Shown: piece by piece, positions 28,693-38,644 of the stretch
Layout of the letters: every line of letters starts with the position of its first letter
Numbering within the stretch: position 1 is the stretch's first letter
DNA from: Massilia sp. 9I
GTDB taxonomy: Bacteria > Pseudomonadota > Gammaproteobacteria > Burkholderiales > Burkholderiaceae_D
DNA: 64,000 bases
Direction: 5' to 3'
Assembly (NCBI RefSeq): GCF_902506415.1
Contig: NZ_LR733275.1
Coordinates: 2,581,795 to 2,645,794, forward strand
Made by a program: the position numbers and the translations under genes
The notes under the pieces: generated by a model
What the model was told of the DNA's origin: nothing
The model's input: only the letters and a program-made list of their open reading frames with translations
Database searches by the model: none

Positions 28693-29644
28693 GCCTCGTT
28701 CAGTTGCTGTTCCAGCTGATGCAGCACCGCGTAGCACGGCAGCACCTGCGCGACGCAGGCGTTCGGCTCCCTGCCCTCGCGGATCGCGGCGAAGAACTCG
28801 CGGTCCTGCAGCTCGATGCCGTTCATCGACACGTCAACCTTGGAGACGTCGATCTTCTCTTCCTTGCCGTCGAACAGGTCGTCGTAGCGGGCAATGTAGG
28901 TGCCGGTATCGCCGATGTAGCGGAAGAAGGTGCCCAGGGGCCCGTCGTTGTTGAAGGACAGCGACAGCGTGCAGATGGCGCCGTTCGCCGCTTTCAGTTG
29001 GATCGACATGTCCATGGCGATGCCCAGCTCCGGATGGATCGGCCCCTGGATCGCATTCGCCTTCACGATCGGACTGCCGCACTGGTAGGCGAACAGGTCG
29101 ACCGTGTGCGCCGCATGGTGCCACAGCAGGTGATCGGTCCAGCTGCGCGGCTGGCCCAGCGCATTCATGTTCGCGCGCCGGAAAAAGTAGGTCTGCACGT
29201 CCATCTGCTGGATCTTGAACCTGCCGGCAGCAACGCGCTTGTGCACCCACTGGTGGCTGGGATTGAAGCGGCGGGTATGGCCGCACATGGCGACTACGCC
29301 GGTCTCCCGCTGCACGCGCACGACCTCGTCGCCGTCGCGGAACGCATCGCACAGCGGGATCTCGACCTGCACGTGCTTGCCCGCCTTCATGCAGGCGATG
29401 GCTTGCGCCGCGTGCATCTGCGTGGGCGTGCACAGGATCACGGCATCGACCTCGGGGAGCGCCAGGGCGTCGTCGAGATCCGTCGTCACGTGCTTGATGC
29501 GGTATTTGTCGGCCACGGCCTGGGTCTTGGCGAGATCGCGGCTGATGAGCGAGACGACTTCCACGCCGTCGATCTGGGCGATGGCGTCAAGGTGCTTGAT
29601 GCCGAAAGCGCCGGCGCCGGCCAGCGCGACCTTGATGGTGTTCA

Positions 29645-29645
<1 letters not shown>
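28689..29645 (-). CDS. ligC: 4-carboxy-2-hydroxymuconate-6-semialdehyde dehydrogenase
   Basis: A 318-residue Gfo/Idh/MocA-type NAD(P) oxidoreductase, near the length of Sphingobium LigC and Comamonas PmdC. The Rossmann motif GAGAFGIKH is at residues 9-17, followed by CTPTQMHAAQA near 70 and VEIPLCD near 93 (the usual EKP is replaced). It oxidises the hemiacetal form of the ring-cleavage product to 2-pyrone-4,6-dicarboxylate. The start shares one base with the stop of ligB (TAATG). Its position directly after ligAB fixes the assignment. Confidence 0.95.
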
Positions 29646-30912
<1,267 letters not shown>

Positions 30913-30926
<14 letters not shown>

Positions 30927-31854
30927 TGGCGGTCTCCTCGGGCCAGTAGAGACGCATCGGGTTCTCCACCAGCAGTTTGTGTTGGTGCGCATATGTTGGC
31001 GCAATGTGGGGGATGATGTCCACCAACAGTCCGTCGTCGGGCATGTGGTCCTTCAGGTTCGGGTGCGGCCAGTCGGTCCCCCACAGGACGCGATCGGGGA
31101 AGGATTCGATTAAGCGGCGCGCGAACGGGATCACGTCGCGGTAGGGAATCCGCTCGCCATCGAGTGCGCGCGGGCCGGCGACGCTCAGGCGCTCCGGGCA
31201 GCTCACCTTGCTCCAGACGTTCGGGTGCTCGCGCATGAATTTCAGGAACAGGGCGAATTCGGGCCCGTCGATGTCCTTGCTCACGTCCGGGCGCCCCATG
31301 TGGTCGACCACCACGGTGGTCGGGATGGCGCCGAAAAAATCCCACAGCTCAGGCAGGTCCTGGGCCTCGAAGTACACGACCACGTGCCAGCCCAGCTTTG
31401 CGACGCGGCCGGCAATCTCCAGCAGCTCGTCCTTCGGGGTGAAATCAACCAGGCGTTTGACGAAGTTGAAGCGCACGCCGCGCACGCCGGCGTCATGCAG
31501 CGACTGCAGTTCCTGGTCGCTGACCGAACGGCGCACCGTGGCGACGCCGCGCGCCCTGCCCTGCGACGCCAGGCAGGCATCCACCATGGCGCGGTTGTCG
31601 GCGCCGTGGCAGGTGGCTTGCACGATTACGTTGCGGGCAAAGCCCAGGTGGTCGCGCAGCGCGAACAGCTGTTCCTTGCCGGCGTCGCAGGGCGTGTATT
31701 TGCGCTCCGGTGCGAACGGGAATTCGGCGCCCGGCCCGAACACGTGGCAATGCGCATCGACCGCGCCAGCCGGCAACTGGTAGGCGGGCCTGGACGGACC
31801 GGCGTACCAGTCCAGCCAACCGGGCGTCTTCTCGAAAATGGTGTCCTGTTTCAT
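30913..31854 (-). CDS. ligI: 2-pyrone-4,6-dicarboxylate hydrolase
   Basis: A 313-residue amidohydrolase-superfamily lactonase that opens 2-pyrone-4,6-dicarboxylate to 4-oxalomesaconate. The HxH motif is in DAHCHVFGP near residue 34; VVVDHMGRPD near 180 and WGTDWPHPN near 250 are further active-site segments. LigI differs from most of its superfamily in not needing a metal. The ATG at 31854 follows the ligK stop by seven bases. Length and motifs match Sphingobium LigI. Confidence 0.96.
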
Positions 31855-31861
31855 GTCTGGT

Positions 31862-32560
31862 TCAGTCGATGTAGCGCAGGCCGGCGGCGTCCAGCGGACC
31901 GCGCATGTTGTACATATCCAGGCCCAGCACGCCGGACGCCAGCTTGGCCCGCTTTTCTTCTTCGAGCGCCTCGCGCTTGCTGGCCACCTCGGCGACGCGC
32001 ACGGCATCCGCCGCAGGCACCACGACCACGCCATCGTCGTCGGCCACGATCACGTCGCCCGGGTTGACCAGGGCGCCGGCGCAGATCACCGGGATGTTCA
32101 CCGAGCCGAGGGTCGACTTGATGCACCCCTTGGCGCTGATCAACTTGCTCCACACGGGGAAACCCATCTCCTTGAGCACCCGTACGTCGCGCACACCGGC
32201 GTCGATCACCAGGGCCCGGGCGCCGCGCGCCATGAAGCTGGTCGCCAGCAGGTCGCCGAAGTAGCCGTCCGTGCATTCGGCCGTGATGGCGGCCACCACG
32301 ATGTCGCCCGGCTGGATCTGCTCGGCTACCACGTGCATCATCCAGTTATCGCCGGGGTGCAGCAACACGGTCACGGCGCTGCCGGACACCATCTGGTCGG
32401 CGTAGATCGGACGCATGTAGGGCTTGAGCAGACCCACGCGGCCCATCGCTTCGTGGACGGTCGCGCTTCCGAGTTTGCCGAGCGCCTCGGTCGCGCTGCG
32501 GTCGGCACGCTCGATGTTGCGGCGAACGACGCCGAGCTGGTTGATGAAGGGAGTCGTCAT
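31862..32560 (-). CDS. ligK: 4-carboxy-4-hydroxy-2-oxoadipate aldolase / oxaloacetate decarboxylase
   Basis: A 232-residue RraA-fold class II aldolase. Characteristic segments are [15 protein letters not shown] (near residue 31), GDNWMMHVV (near 70), [10 protein letters not shown], and [16 protein letters not shown] with the Asp-containing metal site (DAGVRD). It splits the last pathway intermediate into pyruvate and oxaloacetate and can decarboxylate the latter. It starts two bases after the ligJ stop. Synonyms in other bacteria are PmdF and GalC. Confidence 0.95.
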   Translation of the reverse strand: MTTPFINQLGVVRRNIERADRSATEALGKLGSATVHEAMGRVGLLKPYMRPIYADQMVSGSAVTVLLHPGDNWMMHVVAEQIQPGDIVVAAITAECTDGYFGDLLATSFMARGARALVIDAGVRDVRVLKEMGFPVWSKLISAKGCIKSTLGSVNIPVICAGALVNPGDVIVADDDGVVVVPAADAVRVAEVASKREALEEEKRAKLASGVLGLDMYNMRGPLDAAGLRYID

Positions 32561-32562
32561 GG

Positions 32563-33600
32563 TCAGCGTCCTTTCTGTTTCAGGGCGGCGTCCAGGCGCG
32601 GGTACACCCGGCGCGCGTTACCTTCGAAGATCTGATAGCGTTCCTCATCGGTGAGTGCAGCCGCCTCGATGTAGCGCTTGGTGTCGTCGTAGTAGTGGCC
32701 GGTTTCCGGGTCGATGCCGCGGACGGCGCCGATCATTTCGGAAGCGAACAGCACGTTCTCGACCGGGATTACCTTGGTCAGCAGGTCGATGCCCGGCTGG
32801 TGGTAGACACAGGTGTCGAAGAAGATGTTATTCAGCAGATGGTCCTGCAGCAGCGGCTTCTTCATTTCCTGCGCCAGGCCACGATAGCGCCCCCAGTGGT
32901 AGGGTGCGGCGCCGCCGCCGTGCGGGATGATGAACTTGAGGGTCGGGAAGCGCGAGAACAGATCGCCGGACAGGCACTGCATGAAGGCGGTGGTGTCGGC
33001 GTTGATGTAGTGCGCGCCGGTCGTGTGGAAGCAGGCATTACAGCTGGTCGACACGTGGATCATCGCCGGGAGGTCGTACTCGACCATCTTTTCGTAGATC
33101 GGGAACCAGTGCGGGTCGGTGAGCGGCGGCGAGGTCCAGTGCCCGCCGCTCGGATCCGGATTCAGGTTGATCGCCACTGCCCCGTACTCCTTGACGCATT
33201 TTTCCAGCTCGGGGATGCAGGTGGCGGGGTCGACGCCGGGCGACTGCGGCAGCATGGCAGCCGGGATGAAGCTGTCGGGGAACAGCTCGCTGACCCGGTA
33301 GCACAGCTCATTGCAGATGGCAGCCCAGGTCGACGACACCTTGAAGTCGCCGATGTGGTGCGCCATGAAGCTGGCGCGCGGGCTGAACACGGTCAGGTCG
33401 CTGCCGCGTTCGCGCATCAGGCGCAACTGGTTCTGCTCGATGGTGTCAACCAGCTCGTCGTCGCTGATGCGCAAATCCGCCACGCGCGGCATCGCGGACT
33501 GGTCCTTGATTCCGGCAATCTGCTGGTTGCGCCAGGTCTCCAGTGACTTGGGGGCCGTCGTGTAATGGCCGTGGATATCGATGATCAGTGCTTGGCTCAT
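32563..33600 (-). CDS. ligJ: 4-oxalomesaconate hydratase
   Basis: A 345-residue amidohydrolase-fold hydratase. Active-site segments are [14 protein letters not shown] near residue 8, [13 protein letters not shown] near 73, [12 protein letters not shown] near 144 and [15 protein letters not shown] near 224. It adds water to 4-oxalomesaconate to give 4-carboxy-4-hydroxy-2-oxoadipate. The sequence matches the LigJ/PmdE type rather than the unrelated GalB type. It is 42 bases downstream of the tautomerase gene. Confidence 0.95.
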   Translation of the reverse strand: MSQALIIDIHGHYTTAPKSLETWRNQQIAGIKDQSAMPRVADLRISDDELVDTIEQNQLRLMRERGSDLTVFSPRASFMAHHIGDFKVSSTWAAICNELCYRVSELFPDSFIPAAMLPQSPGVDPATCIPELEKCVKEYGAVAINLNPDPSGGHWTSPPLTDPHWFPIYEKMVEYDLPAMIHVSTSCNACFHTTGAHYINADTTAFMQCLSGDLFSRFPTLKFIIPHGGGAAPYHWGRYRGLAQEMKKPLLQDHLLNNIFFDTCVYHQPGIDLLTKVIPVENVLFASEMIGAVRGIDPETGHYYDDTKRYIEAAALTDEERYQIFEGNARRVYPRLDAALKQKGR

Positions 33601-33642
33601 GTAGTGGATAAGCGTGTTTGCGTTGGATGGAATGCGTTAACG

Positions 33643-34728
33643 TCAGGGCTGCTGCCACACCGCAGCCGGCACCATGACCTCACCGCGCATGATCAGGCGC
33701 GCTGTGCGCAGCAGGGCCGCGCGCACGACCTTCGATGAGTCAAGGGGATCAAGTTCGAGCTCGACCGAGAATTCCCCGGTCGGATGTTCAACCGAGATCG
33801 CCTTGACCGCACCGTCCGGCACGATGGCGATGCCGTCCGCCACGCTGTCCGGCAGCACGCAGGCGGTGCCGACGGTCACCGCGGCCAGCACGCCGATGGC
33901 GTCGTGGCAGACGTGGGGAATGAAGCTGCGCGTGGCGAGACTACCGCCCTCTCGCGGGGTGGCGATCAGGGTCATCTTCGGGTAGTTCTTGCTGGTGACG
34001 TCGCCCAGGCCCATCGCGTGGCCACAGGCGATCCGCAGACGCTCGATGCGCGCCTTGAGTTCCGTATCGCCGTTCAAGTCAGCGACACTCTCGTAGCCAC
34101 TGCGCCCGACCGCATCGGCACGCAGCAGCACCAGCGGCATGCCATTGTCGATGCAGGTCACCTCGACGCCGTCGATGGTGTCGCGCACCTTCCCGGTCGG
34201 CAGCAGGCTGGAACAGACCGAGCCTTCGGTGTCGAGGAAGTTGATTTTGATGGGCGCGGAAGTTCCTGGAACGCCGTCGATCCGGGCTTCGCCTTCGTAG
34301 CTCACCTGCCCGCCCGGCGTCTGCACGGTGATATCGCATTGCATGTCGGTGTTGAGCGTCAGCACCCGCAGCGTGGTCGTCTCGCCCTGCGGCCTGGCGA
34401 TGCCCCGCTCCAGCGCGAAGGGGACTACGGCGGCCAGCATGTTGCCACAGTTGGGGGTCGTGTCCACCACCTCCTTGTTCGGCTGCAGCTGGGCGAACAG
34501 GAAGTCGAGATCGACACCCGGCACCGTGCTTCTGCGCACGATGCCGACCTTGCTGGTCAGCGGATGGGCCCCGCCCAGGCCATCGATCTGGCGCGGATCG
34601 GGCGAGCCCATGATTGCCAGCAGCACCCGGTCACGTTCCGCGGTGTCGGCCGGTAGATCGGATTCGAGGAAGAAGGGCCCACGCGAGGTGCCGCCGCGCA
34701 TAAACAGGGTGGGAATCGGTGTCTGCAT
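33643..34728 (-). CDS. galD: 4-oxalomesaconate tautomerase (PrpF/GalD family)
   Basis: A 361-residue PrpF-family isomerase with two similar domains. Conserved points are FMRGGTSRGPFF at residues 9-20, DTTPNCGNMLAAV near 89 (the Cys of CGN is typical) and GHAMGLGDV near 238. It converts keto and enol forms of 4-oxalomesaconate, as GalD of Pseudomonas or LigU of Sphingobium. It is the first gene of the eight-gene operon; its start faces the divergent LysR gene 114 bp away. Confidence 0.93.
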   Translation of the reverse strand: MQTPIPTLFMRGGTSRGPFFLESDLPADTAERDRVLLAIMGSPDPRQIDGLGGAHPLTSKVGIVRRSTVPGVDLDFLFAQLQPNKEVVDTTPNCGNMLAAVVPFALERGIARPQGETTTLRVLTLNTDMQCDITVQTPGGQVSYEGEARIDGVPGTSAPIKINFLDTEGSVCSSLLPTGKVRDTIDGVEVTCIDNGMPLVLLRADAVGRSGYESVADLNGDTELKARIERLRIACGHAMGLGDVTSKNYPKMTLIATPREGGSLATRSFIPHVCHDAIGVLAAVTVGTACVLPDSVADGIAIVPDGAVKAISVEHPTGEFSVELELDPLDSSKVVRAALLRTARLIMRGEVMVPAAVWQQP

Positions 34729-34842
34729 GATGTGACCATTTTGCCGATGAGATGCTTCGCGGCCTAGGCAGCAGCGACACTAGCAGCTATACAATTTTGC
34801 TATATCATCTGTGCTTACAGCTAGAACTTGGATGACTCGCAT
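34729..34842. promoter_or_regulatory. Divergent control region of the lig operon and its LysR gene
   Basis: A 114-bp AT-rich spacer between galD and the LysR gene. A partly symmetric stretch, TATACAATTTTGCTATA (34788-34804), is a plausible LysR contact or a -10 region (TATACA). No copy of the GATA-N5-TATC palindrome of the neighbouring cluster is present, so the two clusters probably answer to different regulators. Confidence 0.5.
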
Positions 34843-35751
34843 ATGGATTTAAAACAGCTCAGTTATTTCGTAAGGGTCGCGGAACTCGGCAGTTTTTCGC
34901 GCGCGTCGGTGGTGCTCGACATTGCGCAGCCGGCGCTCAGCCGCCAGGTCCGCCTGTTGGAGCTGGAGCTGCACCAGCATCTGCTGGTGCGCAACGGGCG
35001 CGGGGTGAGCCTGACGGAGGCCGGCAAGGTGCTGCTCGAGCACAGCCGCGGCGTGCTGCACCAGGTCGAGCGCCTGCGGGAGGAATTGTCACGGGTACGC
35101 GGATCGCTCGCCGGCAGCGTGGCGCTCGGGATGCCGCCGACGGTGTCCAAGGTGCTGACGGTGCCGGTGTCGCGCGAGTTCCGCCGCCGGATGCCGGAGG
35201 CGACGCTGTCCATCACCGAAGGCCTGTCGGCGCCGATGGCCCAGGCCCTGGTGGCAGGACGGCTCGATATCGCGCTGCTGCACAACGCCTCGCCTTCGCC
35301 CGACATCAGCCTGACGCCCCTGCTGGAGGAAGAACTGCTGCTGGTCCAGCGCCGCGAAGACGCCCCCGAGCGAAAGACGGCGCAATTGGCCGAACTGGCG
35401 CAACTCGAGCTGATCATCCCGAGCCGTCCGAATGCGATCCGGATGCTGGTCGAAGGGCAGCTGATCAACCTGGGTATCGTTCCGCGCATCGCGCTCGAAA
35501 TCGACGGCGTCGCCGCGATCCTCGACCTGGTGGCGGATGGCGCCGGGTGCGCCGTGCTGACGCGGCATGCGGTGCTCACTGCGGCCCATCCGGAGCGCTA
35601 CACGATGCGCCGCATCAGCGAACCGCGCCTGGCGTCGCGGCTCTACATGGCAATGCACGCGCACCGGCCGGCGACCGAAACCCAGAAGGCGATGGCCGAG
35701 CTGCTGACCAGGCTTGCGCGCGCGGCGCTCTTACCTGACCGGGACGTATAA
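34843..35751 (+). CDS. LysR-family regulator divergent from the lig operon
   Basis: A 302-residue LysR regulator. I choose the ATG at 34843 (MDLKQLSYFVRVAE, the standard LysR beginning) over an upstream TTG. The helix-turn-helix spans about residues 17-36 (SFSRASVVLDIAQPALSRQV). The effector domain is of the CbbR/nitrogen-assimilation-control type (SVALGMPPTVSKVLTVPV). Position suggests control of galD-ligJKIABC in response to protocatechuate or a pathway intermediate, like LigR or PmdR, though its orthology to these is not proven here. A strong terminator lies directly after it. Confidence 0.87.
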   Translation: MDLKQLSYFVRVAELGSFSRASVVLDIAQPALSRQVRLLELELHQHLLVRNGRGVSLTEAGKVLLEHSRGVLHQVERLREELSRVRGSLAGSVALGMPPTVSKVLTVPVSREFRRRMPEATLSITEGLSAPMAQALVAGRLDIALLHNASPSPDISLTPLLEEELLLVQRREDAPERKTAQLAELAQLELIIPSRPNAIRMLVEGQLINLGIVPRIALEIDGVAAILDLVADGAGCAVLTRHAVLTAAHPERYTMRRISEPRLASRLYMAMHAHRPATETQKAMAELLTRLARAALLPDRDV

Positions 35752-35780
35752 AAGAAAACGGGCCCTTGATAGGGCCCGTT
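35751..35780 (-). terminator. Strong hairpin terminator downstream of the tRNA-Cys fragment
   Basis: A perfect 9-bp stem AACGGGCCC/GGGCCCGTT with loop TTGATA (35757-35780) ends on the minus strand in TTTTCTTTT. Read on the minus strand it lies 12 bases after the CCA of the tRNA fragment, the normal place for a tRNA terminator. It also closes the LysR gene on the plus strand. Confidence 0.85.
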
Positions 35781-35792
35781 CGGGAAGGATTC

Positions 35793-35836
35793 TGGAGGCG
35801 AGGACGGGAGTCGAACCCGTCTAGACGGCTTTGCAG
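35793..35836 (-). tRNA. 3' fragment of tRNA-Cys (anticodon loop to CCA); probable attachment site scar
   Basis: On the minus strand these 44 bases form the 3' part of a tRNA-Cys: anticodon loop CTGCAAA (anticodon GCA), stem half GCCGT, variable loop CTAG, T arm ACGGG-TTCGACT-CCCGT, acceptor half CCTCGCC, discriminator T and encoded CCA. The 5' half is missing. The bases before the loop pair imperfectly and no GGCGAGG acceptor partner is found upstream. A fragment starting at the anticodon loop, with its terminator intact, is what tyrosine-recombinase integration into a tRNA leaves at the distal end. The element would lie at higher coordinates. Confidence 0.75.
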
Positions 35837-35911
35837 GGCGTATTCCACCCAACAAAATCAAGACCGTGGTCGAGAACCGCCGTTTCGGCCACTCGAGTAG
35901 GCTAAGCCAGA

Positions 35912-36240
35912 CCTGTGAGGATGACTGCCTGGCCCGGCATCTGGCCGACGATCGGATCGGCCGCGGCCTGGTCGGTAGCCGCGTTGGGCTCGAGGTCGAA
36001 GACAAGTGAACCGGAATGGATCAATCCCTGCTGCCTCACGTGTTCGCGCTGTTTACTGCGGCCGAGAAGAATCTGGCGTTCTTCGACGGCGGGCTTGGGA
36101 TCGGATTGGCGCTGGTCGAAAGAATCGCGACCTTGCATGGTGGCGAGGTAATGGCCGAGAGTGCCGGGACTGGGTCAGGAAGCAAACTTACCGTTGCACT
36201 AGCGCTGGCGTCGGGACATCGCGCCCGTCTCGACAATTGA
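35912..36240 (+). pseudogene. Remnant of a sensor histidine kinase (ATPase domain C terminus)
   Basis: The translated segment from 36016 reads DQSLLPHVFALFTAAEK, then GGLGIGLALVERIATLHGGE and GSGSKLTVAL: the F and G2 boxes of a hybrid-type histidine kinase ATPase domain. Just upstream, in the same frame, VGLEVEDK-stop-TGMD matches the N box (V-EDNGTGM) with AAY-GGA changed to AAG-TGA. A point mutation has thus placed a stop in the catalytic motif. No dimerisation domain or sensor region precedes it. Only about 75 residues could be made from the internal ATG at 36016, too few for a kinase. It directly follows the tRNA-Cys scar. Confidence 0.72.
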
Positions 36241-36267
36241 AGACCTGCGCTTTCATGCGGTCCAGCG

Positions 36268-36543
36268 TCAGGAGTCGGGCTGCGGATCGGCACTATCGAG
36301 GTCTTTCCCGCCATCCAGGACCACCGCCGCCCGCTCCATGCTCATGCTGTCGGACAGCGACCGCCGATCTTCCTCGTCGGCCTCGGGCGGGTCGAGCATG
36401 TCGGCGAGCATCGCCTGCAGCTCAGGTGTGTCCCATGGGAGGCCATTGCGCTCCCTCATGTGGATGTAGTGCCTCACCTCGCTATCCTGCTCGGCGCTCA
36501 GCGGCAGGCCCTGGAAGGTATTCGCAGGCTCGGGCGTGATCAT
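36268..36543 (-). CDS. Small acidic protein of unknown function
   Basis: A 91-residue acidic protein with no membrane segment. The N-terminal half (FQGLPLSAEQDSEVRHYIHM, residues 10-29) and the middle (PWDTPELQAMLADMLDPPE) look like a folded helical protein; the C terminus is rich in Asp, Ser and Glu. A GAGGGATC sequence before the ATG gives a fair ribosome site. I do not recognise the family. The neighbours are decayed genes, but this frame has normal codon use and seems intact. Confidence 0.6.
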   Translation of the reverse strand: MITPEPANTFQGLPLSAEQDSEVRHYIHMRERNGLPWDTPELQAMLADMLDPPEADEEDRRSLSDSMSMERAAVVLDGGKDLDSADPQPDS

Positions 36544-36625
36544 GATCCCTCCTCAGGTATGGGAAGCAGCATCCCCAGACTACGCCCATTTCCGCGGCAA
36601 AGGCGCACCGCATACAAGCTGCCGC

Positions 36626-37060
36626 TCAGGCAACCGGGCGGCCGAAGAAAAAGCGCCGCATCTTTGCGCTGGCGTTGGGACCGTGGGCGTCGGCATGACT
36701 GGCGCGCAGGTCGCCGCCCGACCAGGCATGGCCGGCCCCGTGCACGGTCCATTGCCCGGCCAGCACGCCGCCTGCAGGATCGCGGTGCACATGGCGGGCA
36801 ACTCGCGTCCGCTGGCCAAGCCGGTTTCCGCCACCGCGGCGATGCCGGTATCCGCCGCGCGCCTGTGCAGCGCCTGGCTGTCGAGGGACTGGCGTACCAC
36901 ACCGCTGCTGTTGGTCCGGTGGACCGCGGCGTCGGCATCGCCATGGAAGACGATGACAGGCACGGTCGCATGCGGCGGTGGCGGCGCCGGTGCGGACGGA
37001 TCGGGACCGTTGCGCATCGCTAGCATGGCGCTGATGTGGGAGCTGGCGCTTCCTCTTCGT
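36626..37060 (-). pseudogene. Broken PHB-depolymerase-type esterase (C-terminal part, frameshifted)
   Basis: Two minus-strand frames together match the C-terminal half of extracellular PHB-depolymerase-type esterases. The first gives AMLAMRNGPDPSAP, VPVIVFHGDADAAVH (the Asp of the triad) and ETGLASGREL. The second continues with ARHVHRDPAGGVLAGQWTVH, GAGHAWSGG (the catalytic His) and GPNASAKMRRFFFG. The switch of frame falls near 36800. The N-terminal part with the GxSxG nucleophile is absent, so no active enzyme can be made. It lies just downstream of an intact phasin gene, suggesting a former polyhydroxyalkanoate gene pair. Confidence 0.72.
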
Positions 37061-37276
37061 GCGATCCGTACGTGAATCGGCTTTGGGCGGTCGGCTGGAC
37101 GGGCACGCGGCTCCAGGGAAAGGCCACGCAGGACCAGGGATTGACAAGGCTGTTGAACATGGATGGGTTCCCCGATCGCGTGATGGATGGTCTCCTGAGA
37201 CGCAAACGGCGGCGAGACCGCAAGGTCAACGCCGCCGCTGGGGTTGGCCCTGCAGGGCCAGGATGGCTTAGGTTGA

Positions 37277-37885
37277 TCAGCGGCTCGGGGCCGTACCCTT
37301 GCTACCGGCCTGACCATTACCACCTTGCATATTGCCGGGCTGGCGCGCCTGGCCGTCGGGCTTCGCGCCATCGGCGCTGCTTTGCAGGCTGCCGAGGAAT
37401 TGGTTGCCGGCCTGGATGCCGCGCTCGGCCTCTTGCTGGAAGGCCTCGCGCGACGTCTTCATGGTTTCCTCCTGCTGGCGCAGGCTCTTGTCGGTTTCTT
37501 CGACCGAGACGCGCGTCACCTCGTCGGCCAGTGCGCGCGCGGTGCGGGAGGTTTCCTGCCCATGCTGCTCGGTCACGCGGCTCAAATCGACCTGCGTGGA
37601 GGCGGCTAGCTGCGACAGCTGCTGCTGGTAGGAACGCAGCTTGTCGGTGGCAGGCTGGGCGCGCGAGGCCGCTGCCGAGAGCGCGTCGGTGGATCGCTCG
37701 GTGCTCAGCATGCGCTGGGCGGTGCTGGTGGTTTCCTCGAACAGGGTCTGACCCAGTTGCATGTTTAGCTGGAAGACCTGCTGCAGGGAACGCGAAATGG
37801 TTTGCGACACCTCGTTCAGGAACGCAGTTTGTGCATCGATATGCGAACGCAGGGCGGGGGTGACGGATTGCGGGTATGGATACAT
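37277..37885 (-). CDS. Phasin family protein
   Basis: A 202-residue, helical, Gln/Ala/Ser-rich protein without membrane segments. The core (IDAQTAFLNEVSQTISRSLQ, then NMQLGQTLFEETTSTAQRML) follows the pattern of phasins that coat polyhydroxyalkanoate granules. The C-terminal 40 residues are Gly/Gln/Ser-rich and likely disordered. AAAGGTACTCC precedes the start. A class I PHA synthase gene occurs 21 kb away in this window and a ruined PHB-esterase gene directly downstream. Phasins control granule size and number. Confidence 0.85.
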   Translation of the reverse strand: MYPYPQSVTPALRSHIDAQTAFLNEVSQTISRSLQQVFQLNMQLGQTLFEETTSTAQRMLSTERSTDALSAAASRAQPATDKLRSYQQQLSQLAASTQVDLSRVTEQHGQETSRTARALADEVTRVSVEETDKSLRQQEETMKTSREAFQQEAERGIQAGNQFLGSLQSSADGAKPDGQARQPGNMQGGNGQAGSKGTAPSR

Positions 37886-38195
37886 GGAGTACCTTTATGA
37901 AATGAATGAAATGATGTGCTCATGCGAACGCCGGACGCGATGCGTTGACATATCTGGCGGGAATGGCAGCACGGCTGATGCCGTCTGGAAGGGGGCGATT
38001 GCTGAAGATCGCGCTTTGACCTGCACACTATGCGCTCTTTTTAGCGTCTGTGCGGCTGATTCGCGCATCTATTTTTCAGCAATAGCGAACGGCAATACAT
38101 TGCGTGGAGATCAGCCCCCCACCTGGGCTCCGCCCCTACTGGCGGAATTGTCACCGCAGGCCACTGCGCTTACAGAGATACATTTCCTGGTCAGC
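37886..38195. other. Non-coding stretch upstream of the phasin gene
   Basis: About 300 bases with no convincing gene. The part next to 37886 must hold the phasin promoter and is comparatively AT-rich. Near 38151-38215 the minus strand could read ADQEMYLCKRSGL, which resembles the last helix of a GGDEF domain. It overlaps the hemolysin-III-like remnant in another frame, and I give it little weight. Confidence 0.4.
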
Positions 38196-38620
38196 CAGCT
38201 GCACGTATGAGGCACGCGCCGTGCCACTGGCCGGAGTCAGAAGTATCGGACACGATCCCATTTGTAGAACAGGCCGCCGGCCAGGCAAAGCCGCCTGTCC
38301 GGGCACCTCAACCAGGGAATCGATGGCGAGCACGGCAAGCTGGCCCACCACCAGATCGTCGACAGGCGACAAGGCAAGCGTCCGGCGCGCGAAGCAGCGT
38401 TCCCGGGCGATCCCGAAGAGGGCCAGTGCCCTCACCAGCCATGACAGAGGGTGGACCTGAGATAAAGGATCCGCAGCGCCGCCGCGTAGACGCCGCAGGC
38501 GACGCTCTTCCTCGGGTCGCCGGCCATAGCGGTCGTAGCGACCAGCAGCATGCCGCCGATGGCCGCAAGCACCGTTCCCACGCCATGCGAGATGCCGTTG
38601 AAGCGTTCACCGTGGTCCAT
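38196..38620 (-). pseudogene. Remnant of a hemolysin-III-like membrane protein
   Basis: From the ATG at 38620 the minus strand reads DHGERFNGISHGVGTVLAA, GGMLLVATTAMAGDPRK and GVYAAALRILYLRSTLCH, matching the first two helices of HlyIII/progestin-receptor-type proteins (usual STLYH). A stop codon follows at 38432. Further on, another frame gives LAGGLFYKWDRVRYF and then WHGACLI, similar to the last part of that family (GGLFY..W, WHLFV). The middle is missing and frames are broken, so this is a decayed gene of about 210 original codons. Confidence 0.65.
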
Positions 38621-38644
38621 GGGCCCCAACGCGCCGCAACCGAA

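Noticed and set aside
35793-35915. A complete class II tRNA (tRNA-Ser-like), suggested by GAGTGGCCGAAACGGC upstream of the fragment
   Set aside because: No acceptor 5' half pairs with CCTCGCC, and the 3' part has the anticodon loop GCA and discriminator T of tRNA-Cys. I keep only the tRNA-Cys 3' fragment.
38151-38230. GGDEF-domain tail (ADQEMYLCKRSGL) on the minus strand
   Set aside because: Only about 13 residues match, in a region where another frame fits the hemolysin-III-like remnant better; too short to support.
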